This document shows positions 8,360 to 16,417 of a stretch of DNA of 40,798 nt, piece after piece (position 1 is the first letter of the stretch; every line of letters starts with the position of its first letter). The notes under the pieces were generated by a model. That model was not told the DNA's origin, ran no database searches, and saw nothing but the letters and a program-made list of their open reading frames with translations. The stretch is from contig NZ_BCZS01000035.1 in assembly GCF_001598855.1 (NCBI RefSeq), positions 1-40,798 of the forward strand, in the 5' to 3' direction. Made by a program: the position numbers and the translations under genes. This DNA is from Pluralibacter gergoviae ATCC 33028 = NBRC 105706 (GTDB lineage Bacteria; Pseudomonadota; Gammaproteobacteria; Enterobacterales; Enterobacteriaceae).

Positions 8360-8665
8360 TCTCACCTTATCCGCATCGCGGAAGCATATTCGCTGCCAGC
8401 CTGATGCAAAAAAAGTTAACGTCTTATTCATTTTATTTGAACGTCTTTCTGTGACGGCAATCTACCTCCCCGCCCATGCCGCAAACGCCCACCGCTGCAG
8501 GTAATTATCACGACACACAACGCCTCTGCTGCGCTTTCTTCGGGAAAAGTGCGAATGTAGGTGGCTTGACAAATGTTTACATTAGCGTGCTAATAGCGGC
8601 GATTTATTGATAACGAGAATCTCTATAAGAATCATTTCACTATTTGCGCTTAATCAGGGGTAAAA
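8360..8665. other. Promoter region of the TonB-dependent receptor
   Basis: No gene is visible in these 306 bases. They hold a -35 box TTGACA at 8566-8571, with a -10 candidate GCTAAT (8589-8594, 17-base spacing) or TAATAG (8591-8596). A Fur-like box and AGGGG ribosome-binding site lie just before the receptor start. Confidence 0.55.
8609..8627 (+). promoter_or_regulatory. Fur box upstream of the TonB-dependent receptor
   Basis: This 19-mer starting GATAACGAGAATC matches the Fur consensus at 14 of 19 positions, counted by eye. It lies just downstream of the candidate -10 element and about 40 bases before the receptor start, where bound Fur would block transcription in iron-replete cells. Confidence 0.65.
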
Positions 8666-10735
8666 ATGCGATACACAAATGTGGCCACCGCACTGACTCT
8701 CCTCCTCGCGGCGAAGTGCGCCGGCGCGGCAGAAGAGCAGACCATGGTGGTTAACGGCAATATCCTCGGCGACTCCCGCGCCGATGAGGTGAAAACCTGG
8801 GCCGGTAGCCGCTCGGTTATCGACAACGATCAGCTGACTAAAGGGGCCAACCGCACCCTCGACGATGCCCTGCAGCGGGTGCCGGGCGTGAAAATCCAGG
8901 ATGAAACGGGAACGGGCGTACTGCCGCAAATCGCCGTGCGCGGCCTGTATGACAGCCGCAGCGGGCGGGTGCAGATCCTGGAGGACGGCATTCCGCTGGC
9001 CCTGGCGCCCTACGGTCAGGAGGGGATGTCGCTGTTCCCGGTCACCTTCGCCACCGTTGACCGCGTCGATGTGGTGCGCGGCGGGGCGGCGGTGCAGTAC
9101 GGCCCGAACAACGTCGGCGGCGTGATTAATATTATCAGCAAGCCTATCCCGCTGGCGTGGGAAAATGAGATTGCCGAGCGGGCTACTTTCTACGGTAAGG
9201 GCCGCAACTTGTGGGATACCTATCTGCGCACCGGCGGGATGCTGAATGATAATTTTGGCCTGCAGGTTGAGGGCAACCAGGTGAAGGGGAACTCCTTTCG
9301 CGAATATAGCGGCAGCAAAACCCAGAACTACCGCATCCGCGGCCTGTGGAATATTAACGATGCCACCTCGCTGAACTTCTCCTATCAGTACTACGACGCC
9401 CACGCCAACCTTGCCGGAGCCCTGTCGGCAAAAGATTATCACCAGAATCGGCGCCAGAGCACCCGGCCGTTTGACGATTACGACGGTCACACCAAGCGCT
9501 ACAGCGCGGTGTACAACCAGCAGCTGGGCGGACTTGGCTTCATTGATTCGGCCGAGTTTAACTGGATGTTCTTCGCCCACAACTCCGATCGCGATTTTCA
9601 CCTCGGCATGAGCCAGGTGCCGGGGCAGAACTTCAATCCGGCGCTGCCGGCGGATCTGGTGCAGAACTCGCCGCGCCACTTTAAAACCTGGGGCACCGAG
9701 CCGCGCTTCAGCTTCGACGTTAACGGCGATAAGGTCAATCAGCACTGGATCGTCGGCGGCCGTTTCGTGAAAGAGAAAATTGATTATCAGGTGCGCCAGC
9801 GCGCGCTGACCACCGATCTGACCAGCGTGACCCGCGATTGGTACTTCGACGATAAGGCCTGGGCGGGCTACGTCAGCAACGCCATCAAGCTGTTCGACGA
9901 CAAGTTCACCATCACGCCGGGGATGCGCTACGAGCACATCGGCGAGAAGTACAGCGACCGCAAAAGCGACTTCCGCGCCAATGCTAAAGATGGCCAGTGG
10001 CTGCCGGGCCTCACCCTCGGCTATCAGCTGACCGATGAGTGGTTCCTGTACGCCGACACTCAGAAGAGCGTGCGTCCGGCTCAGGTCACACAGGTGGTCA
10101 AAGGCGGCGACGTCAGCTCTGAACTGGCGTGGAACTATGAGGGCGGGGTGCGCTATACGCCGACTAAAAATGTCAGCCTGCAGACCGGCCTCTACCGCAT
10201 CGACTATAAGGATCAGATCTCTTACAACAGCAGCACCGACAGCTATGACAACATCGGGCGCACGCGCCACGAGGGCATAGAGCTTGAGGGGTTCTGGAGC
10301 CCGGAAGCGGTTGAGGGACTTAGGCTGCACGCTGGCTATGCCTACCTGAAGGCGGAGCAGCGCAACGGCGTTAATAAGGGCAAGCGGGTGCCATATTCCT
10401 CGCGCAACCAGGTGACGCTGGACGGCAGCTACGACTGGCGCGGCACCACCTTCGCGCTTAACGGTTACTACTTCAGCCGCTCGTTCTCCGACGCTGCCAA
10501 CAGTGAGCGCGAAACGGCGAAAGGCGATGCCGGCCCGATGCCCTCCTACTGGGTATGGAACGCCCAGGTCAGCCGCGATCTCTACAAATCAGCCAGTACG
10601 ACGGTGAACGGCTATGTTGGCGTGAATAATCTGTTCAACCGCGACTACTGGTTCCGCGGCATCGATACCAGCCCGTGGGGCCGCCAGCCCGCTCCGGGGC
10701 GCTCGGTAACCGCCGGTATCGGCGTGAAGTTCTGA
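8666..10735 (+). CDS. FecA-like TonB-dependent outer-membrane receptor without signalling domain
   Basis: Outer-membrane 22-strand barrel receptor for energised uptake of an iron chelate, 689 residues. A signal peptide ends near AGAA (residue 22) and the TonB box QTMVV follows at 25-29. The plug domain spans about 40-155 (LDDALQRVPGVKI, VAVRGL-type and VVRGGAAVQYGPNNVGG segments). The barrel ends in the Phe typical of outer-membrane insertion. The plug resembles the ferric dicitrate receptor FecA, but the N-terminal STN signalling domain is absent, and no fecI/fecR or periplasmic transport genes are adjacent, so it probably relies on transport proteins encoded elsewhere and on plain Fur repression. 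The ligand is not determinable: ferric citrate, a xenosiderophore, or another chelate are all possible. Confidence 0.88.
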   Translation: MRYTNVATALTLLLAAKCAGAAEEQTMVVNGNILGDSRADEVKTWAGSRSVIDNDQLTKGANRTLDDALQRVPGVKIQDETGTGVLPQIAVRGLYDSRSGRVQILEDGIPLALAPYGQEGMSLFPVTFATVDRVDVVRGGAAVQYGPNNVGGVINIISKPIPLAWENEIAERATFYGKGRNLWDTYLRTGGMLNDNFGLQVEGNQVKGNSFREYSGSKTQNYRIRGLWNINDATSLNFSYQYYDAHANLAGALSAKDYHQNRRQSTRPFDDYDGHTKRYSAVYNQQLGGLGFIDSAEFNWMFFAHNSDRDFHLGMSQVPGQNFNPALPADLVQNSPRHFKTWGTEPRFSFDVNGDKVNQHWIVGGRFVKEKIDYQVRQRALTTDLTSVTRDWYFDDKAWAGYVSNAIKLFDDKFTITPGMRYEHIGEKYSDRKSDFRANAKDGQWLPGLTLGYQLTDEWFLYADTQKSVRPAQVTQVVKGGDVSSELAWNYEGGVRYTPTKNVSLQTGLYRIDYKDQISYNSSTDSYDNIGRTRHEGIELEGFWSPEAVEGLRLHAGYAYLKAEQRNGVNKGKRVPYSSRNQVTLDGSYDWRGTTFALNGYYFSRSFSDAANSERETAKGDAGPMPSYWVWNAQVSRDLYKSASTTVNGYVGVNNLFNRDYWFRGIDTSPWGRQPAPGRSVTAGIGVKF

Positions 10736-10782
10736 TCCATTCAGCCGCCGGCTATGCAGGCAAAGTGTTATCTGGCGAGGGT

Positions 10783-10801
10783 ATTAATGATAATCACGAC
10801 C
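10783..10801 (+). promoter_or_regulatory. Second Fur-like box, downstream of the receptor gene
   Basis: The 19-mer containing TAATGATAATCA agrees with the Fur consensus at 14 of 19 positions by eye. It lies about 50 bases after the receptor stop and before a gene relic, so it may be left from a lost iron-regulated gene. It could also be chance in a locally AT-rich spot. Confidence 0.35.
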
Positions 10802-10859
10802 AACAGGCGTTTGCTTGACGACGCGCGCTTCACTGCCAAACGGCCGCTTCAGCACGGCA

Positions 10860-10952
10860 ATGACCCTGCCGGAAGAGAGGAGGGTACGCGAAGCCGGACG
10901 GCTGCAGGTCCTTGATTCGCTAAGTAAACCTGGCGCGGAGGCTAATTTTTAG
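10860..10952 (+). pseudogene. Short relic resembling the start of a GAF-domain signalling protein
   Basis: A 30-codon frame beginning MTLPEERRVREAGRL and continuing QVLDSLSKPGAEANF ends in TAG at 10950-10952. The pattern of a charged helix followed by RL..LD.L......ANFD is what opens many GAF-domain sensor proteins (the EARLAALRRLDILDTPPE.. type). The frame stops exactly where the GAF domain should begin, and no continuation is seen in any frame. I therefore read it as a remnant. The call rests on a short, partly generic match. Confidence 0.25.
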
Positions 10953-11817
10953 CCTGTTCCGGCTTATGTCTCCGTGCCTGAGCCGATGTTTTATCGCATA
11001 TATACGGCAGAAAATAGCTTTATAAGAGATAAAAACGTTTTAAGCCTATCGGTAGAGATGGAAAAATGCCTCTTTTCTCAGATAACTCCAGTCATTTGAT
11101 GAATGAAATTAAAATATTCTGGCGAAATTTGAGAATAGTCTTGCTGGATGCCATTAATAGTTCTTAACTGTAGTAAGCCTGTCTTAATCCATTTTGTTGA
11201 CTCTTATTTGCGGTTTTTAACCGCAGTGGTTAAATTTAATGCCGTGAATTAGATGTTGTATCGCCGCTTGCCTGCCTGGTAACTGATTGTAATTCCACTG
11301 TTTGTTTGCTGCGTTGGGAAAGGGAACGCTAAAAGCGCTTTTCAGATATCTCTGTGATTCGATATGTTCATTTTTTCACTTATTCATGAGATAAAAAATT
11401 GCATTTAATCTTGAAAAAAGATTTTTATTCTTATTTTTATTTATTTACTGGTTTTTTGTTTCTTTTGAGTGTGTGGTTGAAATTGAGATTGAAGTTTATC
11501 ACTGCATGAAGGTAAAAAAGATATGCGGGGAGTGGATTTTTAATCCATAAATCATTGAGTTATCCTTGCTTGATTGTGATGGCAGTCACGGTTTGACATG
11601 AGAGAGACATTTCCTGAAAATGTCACCTGCTTAAGGTTTTTTGTTATTCCCCTGGTGCCGATTGCGGGTTCTCTGAGACGCTAAGAATAATCCCGTGGTT
11701 TTAATTGTCTTCTATTACCTTGAATCTTGTTCCGGTGAGTGAGAGCGCCGGAAGCTGCACGTTTTCAGGGCTAAGCGTCGGGAGCCATTCTCACGCTATT
11801 AACTGTTATTGATAGAT

Positions 11818-12732
11818 ATGAAAATTGATCAAGCATTAATTATTCCCAATCGAATAACGTATTGCGGAGTAATGCTAATATTCTTTATTTGGTTATTTAC
11901 CGGAACCTGTAGTTATTGGTTTGCGGCCGATGATAGCGTTCCGGCTACTGACTTTAATGCCATCAGCTGGGCAACGGCGGCGCTGGCCGCGCTCTGGCTT
12001 GTCGTCCGTTTGCCTGCGAATGTCATGCGACCGATTGCCGCCGTGCCGTCTCTGCGCCTCATGCTGCCCGGTGCCATCCTCTGGTCGCTGCCGCTGCTGT
12101 GGGCGACCTCATCGATAACTGTCGCGAAAGGCCTGCCGCACGTGCTGGGCCTTTGGGCCTTGCTGGGCCTGCTGTGGCTGCTGCGCCGGCTGCCGCTCAG
12201 CCGCAGGCAGCGGCTCGGGGTACTGCTGATGCTTGTCGCCGCGGGGCTCTTTCAGGTACCTCTACTGTTTACGCGCCTTACCCTCTTTCGCGGGGGCAGC
12301 GCTGTTGACGGTATGTATTCCTGGATGCCTCTGAACGCTACTGGCCTCTTTCAGCTTACCCGACTGCCGGCGCTGGCGGGGCTATTATTGATGGCGACCG
12401 CTATCCTGCGTTCGCTGTGGAGTCGGGGAGGCTTGCGCTGGCAGGGGCTGGTTCTGCTGCTGCCGGTTATGGCTAATAGTAATCCTGAATATCCAGACAT
12501 TTTTTCTGTGCCTGACGGCCTGGTGCTGGTACTCCTGTTAAACGTGGTTCTTGCCCCGGCCAGTTTCGTACCGCTTGCTAATGGCGCAAAGAGTATATTC
12601 GGCTTCTTACCGGATGTCGTTATTCGCGCTGTTATTACGGTAATGTGCGCAGTGGTACTGGCATGGATGGCCGCCACGTTGCTGCAGGCTGGACGCGTCA
12701 GCGACAGCAATTATTTTTGGTCATTGTTCTGA
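11818..12732 (+). CDS. Polytopic membrane protein resembling a PglL/Wzy O-oligosaccharyltransferase without its central region
   Basis: A 304-residue inner-membrane protein with about 8-9 hydrophobic helices. I chose ATG 11818; a TTG at 11809 is the alternative and neither has a clear ribosome-binding site. Two stretches look like PglL-type O-linked oligosaccharyltransferases: a cytoplasmic loop RRLPLSRRQRL followed by GLFQ...ALAGLL (G176 onward), like the family's GxFQQxNxxASFLATG segment, and NPEYP (residues 222-226), like its SLLEYPLWY segment. In PglL these lie roughly 200 or more residues apart, with the catalytic periplasmic loop between; here only about 45 residues separate them. If the match is right, this protein kept the membrane scaffold but lost the ligase core. 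It may be a degraded gene or a repurposed one. A LuxR-type regulator follows 88 bases downstream on the same strand. Confidence 0.6.
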   Translation: MKIDQALIIPNRITYCGVMLIFFIWLFTGTCSYWFAADDSVPATDFNAISWATAALAALWLVVRLPANVMRPIAAVPSLRLMLPGAILWSLPLLWATSSITVAKGLPHVLGLWALLGLLWLLRRLPLSRRQRLGVLLMLVAAGLFQVPLLFTRLTLFRGGSAVDGMYSWMPLNATGLFQLTRLPALAGLLLMATAILRSLWSRGGLRWQGLVLLLPVMANSNPEYPDIFSVPDGLVLVLLLNVVLAPASFVPLANGAKSIFGFLPDVVIRAVITVMCAVVLAWMAATLLQAGRVSDSNYFWSLF

Positions 12733-12820
12733 ATTCTATCTGATAACAATAAATAGAAATGAAGGCAGTGCGCTTGGCAGATTTTCTGCTGAGCTAATTG
12801 GTTATATTGAGATATATTGT

Positions 12821-13624
12821 ATGAATAGAAAACAATGCATTTCTGGAACTGAAATTGCCTCAATGGTTAATAATGACGCTATTTCCGGAAATTACGTGAT
12901 GCCGCAGTGGCCCGGATATGAGCAAGATTGCGCTGCGCGAGAACCCCTGAGGTTATACTGTGATTATGCCAGTGTCGCCCGGCAGCAATGGAAGAATGTG
13001 GCGATTGTCTCCGCAAATAATATGGCTGTGCACGGCATCATCAATTTATTCAAAACACTTTATCCGCTGTGCCTGCAAATTTTTAGCGATGCGAAAAGCC
13101 TGCAATATAGCCTGATGGTGGCAAAAAACTTTCATCCCGATATTATCATCTGGATTGATGCCAGAGTGCAGCGTTTAGCGGGAATGTCATCGCTGGCAAT
13201 ACAAATCAGCCGAAGAATGCCGGGGGTGAAACAGCTGATGCTCAGCGAGTGTATTCCTTCTGCATTGACGGTAAGGCTTCGCGGCGTGCGGGTTGCGTCT
13301 CTAAACACCCCGATAAGCGAATTAACAAAAATAATGAAGGCGTGCCTGGTCCCGGTTGAGCGCACGGGCGGCCTTTTCTCTGGTCGGTTTATGACGCCCG
13401 GGCAGTGGCGAACAATACGCCTGCTGATAAAGGGGCTCAGCGTCAGGCAGGTCGCCGAACTCAACGGGATCAGCCCCAAAACCGTATGGGGCCGGGAAGA
13501 GGAGGTGATGCGTCAACTCAATCTACAGGGGCACGTACAGAAAGCCTGGTTTTATCGCAGCATCACGGAGGTCCTTGAGGATATGCCGGGTCTGGGCAGG
13601 CATAAGCGTGGGCGGCGTCGTTAG
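12821..13624 (+). CDS. LuxR-type transcriptional regulator with degenerate receiver domain
   Basis: A 267-residue cytoplasmic DNA-binding protein. Residues about 55-180 resemble a response-regulator receiver, but the acidic pocket is gone: the usual Asp pair after the first strand reads SANN, and in DIIIWIDARV the Asp (113) sits one position away from the phosphoacceptor place. Residues 191-237 (MTPGQWRTIRLLIKGLS...AELNGISPKTVWGRE) are a LuxR/GerE helix-turn-helix. The protein is therefore of the RcsA/BglJ/CsgD kind, working without phosphorylation and possibly as a partner of RcsB. The first third uses AT-rich codons while the helix-turn-helix part is GC-rich. The ATG at 12821 lacks a good ribosome-binding site, which suggests poor translation. 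It may regulate the membrane protein gene upstream, or a distant surface locus. Confidence 0.8.
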   Translation: MNRKQCISGTEIASMVNNDAISGNYVMPQWPGYEQDCAAREPLRLYCDYASVARQQWKNVAIVSANNMAVHGIINLFKTLYPLCLQIFSDAKSLQYSLMVAKNFHPDIIIWIDARVQRLAGMSSLAIQISRRMPGVKQLMLSECIPSALTVRLRGVRVASLNTPISELTKIMKACLVPVERTGGLFSGRFMTPGQWRTIRLLIKGLSVRQVAELNGISPKTVWGREEEVMRQLNLQGHVQKAWFYRSITEVLEDMPGLGRHKRGRRR

Positions 13625-13633
13625 TCCCGCTAA

Positions 13634-13660
13634 CGGCGGCACGTGCAGGACATGCCGCCG
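13634..13660. terminator. GC-rich hairpin between convergent genes
   Basis: CGGCGGCA (13634-13641) pairs with TGCCGCCG (13653-13660) around 11 bases. It sits 10 bases after the regulator stop and 6 bases past the end of the convergent permease gene. There is no T-run on either side, so termination strength is doubtful. Confidence 0.5.
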
Positions 13661-13665
13661 ATAAC

Positions 13666-15027
13666 TTACTCTCCTACCGCTGCCGCCTCCCTGGCAATCG
13701 CATTACGCCTTGCGCGCGTGGTGAGAAAATAGAGATAGCCGGCCACCATAAAGGCGATAAACAGCGCGCCGATCTGCGGGTTAAACCACAGCATCGCCAC
13801 CAGACATATCACCGATCCGCCCAGCGCAATAGCGGGGACCAGCGGATAGCCGGGCGCTAAGAACGAGCGCGGCAGATCCGGGGCGGTGCGGCGCAGGCGG
13901 AACAGGCTGAGCATACTCATGATGTACATCACGATGGCGCCGAACACCGCCATGGTGATCATTGCCGCCGTCAGGCTCATGCCCTGCAGGCTGATGCCGT
14001 CAGAGAAGATGGCGATGATGCCGATGACGCCGCCGGCCAGCGTCGCGCGGTGCGGGGTTTTAAACCGCGACAGCTTCGCCAGCGACGGCGGCAGGTAGCC
14101 GGCGCGGGCGAGAGCGAAGAACTGCCGCGAATAGCCGAGAATAATACCGTGAAAGCTGGCAATCAGGCCGAACAGGCCGATCCACACCAGCATATGCATC
14201 CAGTTCGAATGCTCGCCGACGACCATTTTCATCGCCTGCGGCAGCGGATCGTTAATGTCCGACAGCGTGCGCCAGTCGCCGGCGCCGCCCGCCAGCAGCA
14301 TCACGCCCATTGCCAGAATGACCAGCGTCAGGATGCCGCTGATGTAGGCGCGAGGAATGGTGCGGCGCGGATCTTTTGCCTCTTCCGCCGCCATCGCGGC
14401 ACCTTCAATGGCGAGAAAGAACCAGATGGCGAACGGGATCGCCGCAAACATGCTCGATACCGCCGCCCCGGAGAAGACGTCGCTGCCCGCCCAGCCGTGG
14501 GCGGTAAAGTGGCTCAGGCTGAAGCCCGGAGCGACCACGCCCATAAACACCAGCAGTTCGCCCACCGCCAGTACGGTTACCAGCAGTTCGAAAGTCGCTG
14601 CCAGGCTGACGCCGAGAATGTTGAGGCCCATAAAAATCACGTAGGCGACAACGGCGACGTACTTCGGATTGAGCGCCGGGAACTGGACGTTGAGGTAGGC
14701 GCCAATCGCCATTGCAATTGCCGGCGGGGCAAAGACAAACTCAATCAGCGTGGCTATCCCGGCGATCAGTCCGCCGACATCGCCAAAGGCGCGGCGGCTG
14801 TAGGCGAAAGGGCCGCCCGCCTGCGGGATAGCGGTGGTCAGTTCGGTAAAGCTGAAGATAAAGCAGGTGTACATGATGGCGATAAACAGCGTCGTCACCA
14901 GAAAACCCAGCGTGCCCGCTACGCCCCAGCCGTAGCTCCAGCCAAAATACTCCCCGGAAATCACCAGTCCGACGGCGATGCCCCACAGGTGCAGGGTGCC
15001 GAGCGTGGGTTTAAGCTTCTCTGTCAT
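13666..15027 (-). CDS. eat: Ethanolamine permease-type APC transporter
   Basis: Inner-membrane transporter of the amino acid-polyamine-organocation superfamily, 453 residues with about 12 membrane helices. The N-terminal stretch LGTLHLWGIAVGLVISGEYFG and the following WSYGWGVAGTLGF are characteristic of the ethanolamine permease subgroup (TIGR00908), unrelated to EutH. ATG 15027 is chosen because GGGGAG lies 9 bases upstream on the minus strand; the open frame continues further upstream but that part is low-complexity and has no start signal. The gene is divergent from a kinase of the APH fold. No ethanolamine ammonia-lyase or microcompartment genes are present, so uptake for a kinase-first route, or for nitrogen supply, is the likelier use. 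Substrate by family only. Confidence 0.83.
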   Translation of the reverse strand: MTEKLKPTLGTLHLWGIAVGLVISGEYFGWSYGWGVAGTLGFLVTTLFIAIMYTCFIFSFTELTTAIPQAGGPFAYSRRAFGDVGGLIAGIATLIEFVFAPPAIAMAIGAYLNVQFPALNPKYVAVVAYVIFMGLNILGVSLAATFELLVTVLAVGELLVFMGVVAPGFSLSHFTAHGWAGSDVFSGAAVSSMFAAIPFAIWFFLAIEGAAMAAEEAKDPRRTIPRAYISGILTLVILAMGVMLLAGGAGDWRTLSDINDPLPQAMKMVVGEHSNWMHMLVWIGLFGLIASFHGIILGYSRQFFALARAGYLPPSLAKLSRFKTPHRATLAGGVIGIIAIFSDGISLQGMSLTAAMITMAVFGAIVMYIMSMLSLFRLRRTAPDLPRSFLAPGYPLVPAIALGGSVICLVAMLWFNPQIGALFIAFMVAGYLYFLTTRARRNAIAREAAAVGE

Positions 15028-15109
15028 TGCGCTACTCCCCGAGATGTTATTGAAAACGGCGTTATGGATAGTGTCGTGCTGATGATGCGGCCAGGGGCGG
15101 GAGAAAAAC

Positions 15110-15207
15110 TTGACCCTGGAAAACAGAAACGCGCTGCCTGAGGTCAACCGCGTCGGCCGCCGCGCCGCCCCGCGCTCTGCGGTCAACTGTTCCAGTTCCG
15201 CAGTCAA
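15110..15207. promoter_or_regulatory. GTCAA half-site cluster in the permease/kinase divergent promoter
   Basis: The motif RGTCAA occurs at 15142-15147 (GGTCAA), 15181-15186 (GGTCAA) and 15202-15207 (AGTCAA), and inverted at 15110-15115 (TTGACC). The last two are exactly 21 bases apart and share GC(G/A)GTCAA, which is the spacing of tandem AraC-type half-sites on one helix face. An AraC-family regulator is encoded just beyond the kinase gene. The half-site is short, so chance is possible. Confidence 0.45.
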
Positions 15208-15269
15208 GCGGGCACCGCGGGTTTCGCGCCACCATCCGGGACACACTCATCAGAGAAAGGGAGCCGGAT

Positions 15270-16274
15270 ATGGGCGCAAAACAGTACGATACCCTCAGCA
15301 ACGACACCGTCATTCTGCTGGCCGAACGGGCGCTGGTCCGCTATCCGGCGTTTGCCGGCGCGTCCGTTAAACTGCTGTGCCGCTCGGAGAACGCCACGCT
15401 GCTGGTCACCCGCGCCGGCAGGCGCTACGCGCTGCGCATCCACCGCGGCGACTACCACAGCCGCCGGGACATTGAGAGCGAACTGCTGTGGCTCGACGCC
15501 CTGCGCGAGGCCGGGATCTGCGTCCCGGAGGCGCTTTACGATCGCGACGGCGAACGGGTGCAGATCCTAACCCTGGCGGACGGCAGCGTGCGCCACGCGG
15601 TGCTGTTTCACTGGATCGAGGGCGAGATGCCGACCACCGAAGTTGACCCGGCGGCGTTTCGCCAGCTGGGAAAAATCACCGCCGAGCTGCACCGGCAGAG
15701 CAGGCAGTGGCACCGGCCGGAGGGCTTTCGCCGCATCGTCTGGGATCACCAGAGCATGGTCGCGCCCGACGGACACTGGGGGGACTGGCGCGACGCGGGC
15801 GGCCTGAGCGGCGGCGACTGCGCGGTGGTGGAGGAGGCCATCGCCAGCATCCGCCGGCAGATGGCGGCCTTCGGCCAGTCGCCCCAGCGCTACGGCCTGA
15901 TCCACGCCGACCTGCGCCTGACCAACCTGCTGCTGCACAAGGGCGAAACCCGGGTCATCGACTTCGACGACTGCGGGATGGGCTGGTATCTGCACGATCT
16001 GGCCGCCGCCGTCAGCTTTGCTGAACATCACCCCAACGCCCCGCAGTGGGTGGAAAACTGGTTGGCGGGCTACGAGCAGGTGGCGCACATCGGCGACGAG
16101 GAACTGGCTATCGTGCCCGCGATGCTGGCCCAGCGCCGCATTCAGCTGACGGCCTGGGTGGCGTCGCACCGCGAAACGGAAATGGCGCAGAGCCTGGGCG
16201 ATGGCTGGACCGGACACACGGTGCGTCTGTGCCGCCGCTATCTCGACGGCGCGGCGCTGCCGCTGGGCGTATAG
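15270..16274 (+). CDS. APH-fold small-molecule kinase (choline/ethanolamine/homoserine kinase-like)
   Basis: Cytoplasmic kinase of the aminoglycoside phosphotransferase/choline kinase superfamily (PF01636), 334 residues. The Brenner motif is HADLRLTN at 212-219, with catalytic Asp214 and Asn219. The metal-binding motif is DFDD at 231-234. The N-terminal lobe has the expected ATP-binding Lys/Arg strand region (RRYALRIHR). ATG 15270 has GGGAG 6 bases upstream. Divergent pairing with an ethanolamine-type permease suggests an amino alcohol substrate. This subgroup includes hydroxylysine kinase and the ethanolamine kinase that works with a class-III phospho-lyase, but no phospho-lyase is in the window. 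An antibiotic substrate is unlikely given the context. Exact substrate unknown. Confidence 0.82.
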   Translation: MGAKQYDTLSNDTVILLAERALVRYPAFAGASVKLLCRSENATLLVTRAGRRYALRIHRGDYHSRRDIESELLWLDALREAGICVPEALYDRDGERVQILTLADGSVRHAVLFHWIEGEMPTTEVDPAAFRQLGKITAELHRQSRQWHRPEGFRRIVWDHQSMVAPDGHWGDWRDAGGLSGGDCAVVEEAIASIRRQMAAFGQSPQRYGLIHADLRLTNLLLHKGETRVIDFDDCGMGWYLHDLAAAVSFAEHHPNAPQWVENWLAGYEQVAHIGDEELAIVPAMLAQRRIQLTAWVASHRETEMAQSLGDGWTGHTVRLCRRYLDGAALPLGV

Positions 16275-16417
16275 GCGCACGACGCCGGGGCGCGGTTGCC
16301 TGTCCGTAGTGCAGGGCGGCAGAGAGAGGTTGTTTATCTTATTGAATAGTAAGGTGTAAATCGCTGGTATGGTTATTGCTTAGCTGTTCTATCCTCGATA
16401 ACCCGCGGGAGCATTCT

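Larger units (their letters stand above)
10736..11817. other. AT-rich 1.1-kb stretch with a gene relic and several palindromes
   Basis: No intact gene is visible. The first 220 bases are GC-rich like the neighbours and hold a Fur-like box and a short relic. From about 10960 the sequence turns AT-rich. Short perfect inverted repeats include TGCGGTT/AACCGCA (11209-11225), AAAAGCGCTTTT (11331-11342), AATCTT/AAGATT (11407-11423), TGGATT/AATCCA (11533-11547) and GACATTT/AAATGTC (11606-11624). The composition and palindrome density fit an H-NS-bound, possibly acquired regulatory region ahead of the next gene. Confidence 0.5.

Noticed and set aside
8654-10330. 558-codon open frame antisense to the TonB receptor
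   Set aside because: Shadow of a receptor with signal peptide, plug and C-terminal Phe; translation is low-complexity and resembles nothing.
11407-11440. AATCTT/AAGATT followed by T-rich DNA as a terminator
   Set aside because: Stem is only six A/T-rich pairs in an AT-rich region with no gene upstream to terminate.
14050-15141. 363-codon open frame antisense to the ethanolamine-type permease
   Set aside because: The permease frame has 12 hydrophobic helices; the antisense product is a charged Arg/Gln-rich shadow.
15270-16274. APH-fold kinase as an aminoglycoside-resistance gene
   Set aside because: The context (permease, AraC-type regulator) and sequence fit metabolic kinases; no mobile element is nearby.
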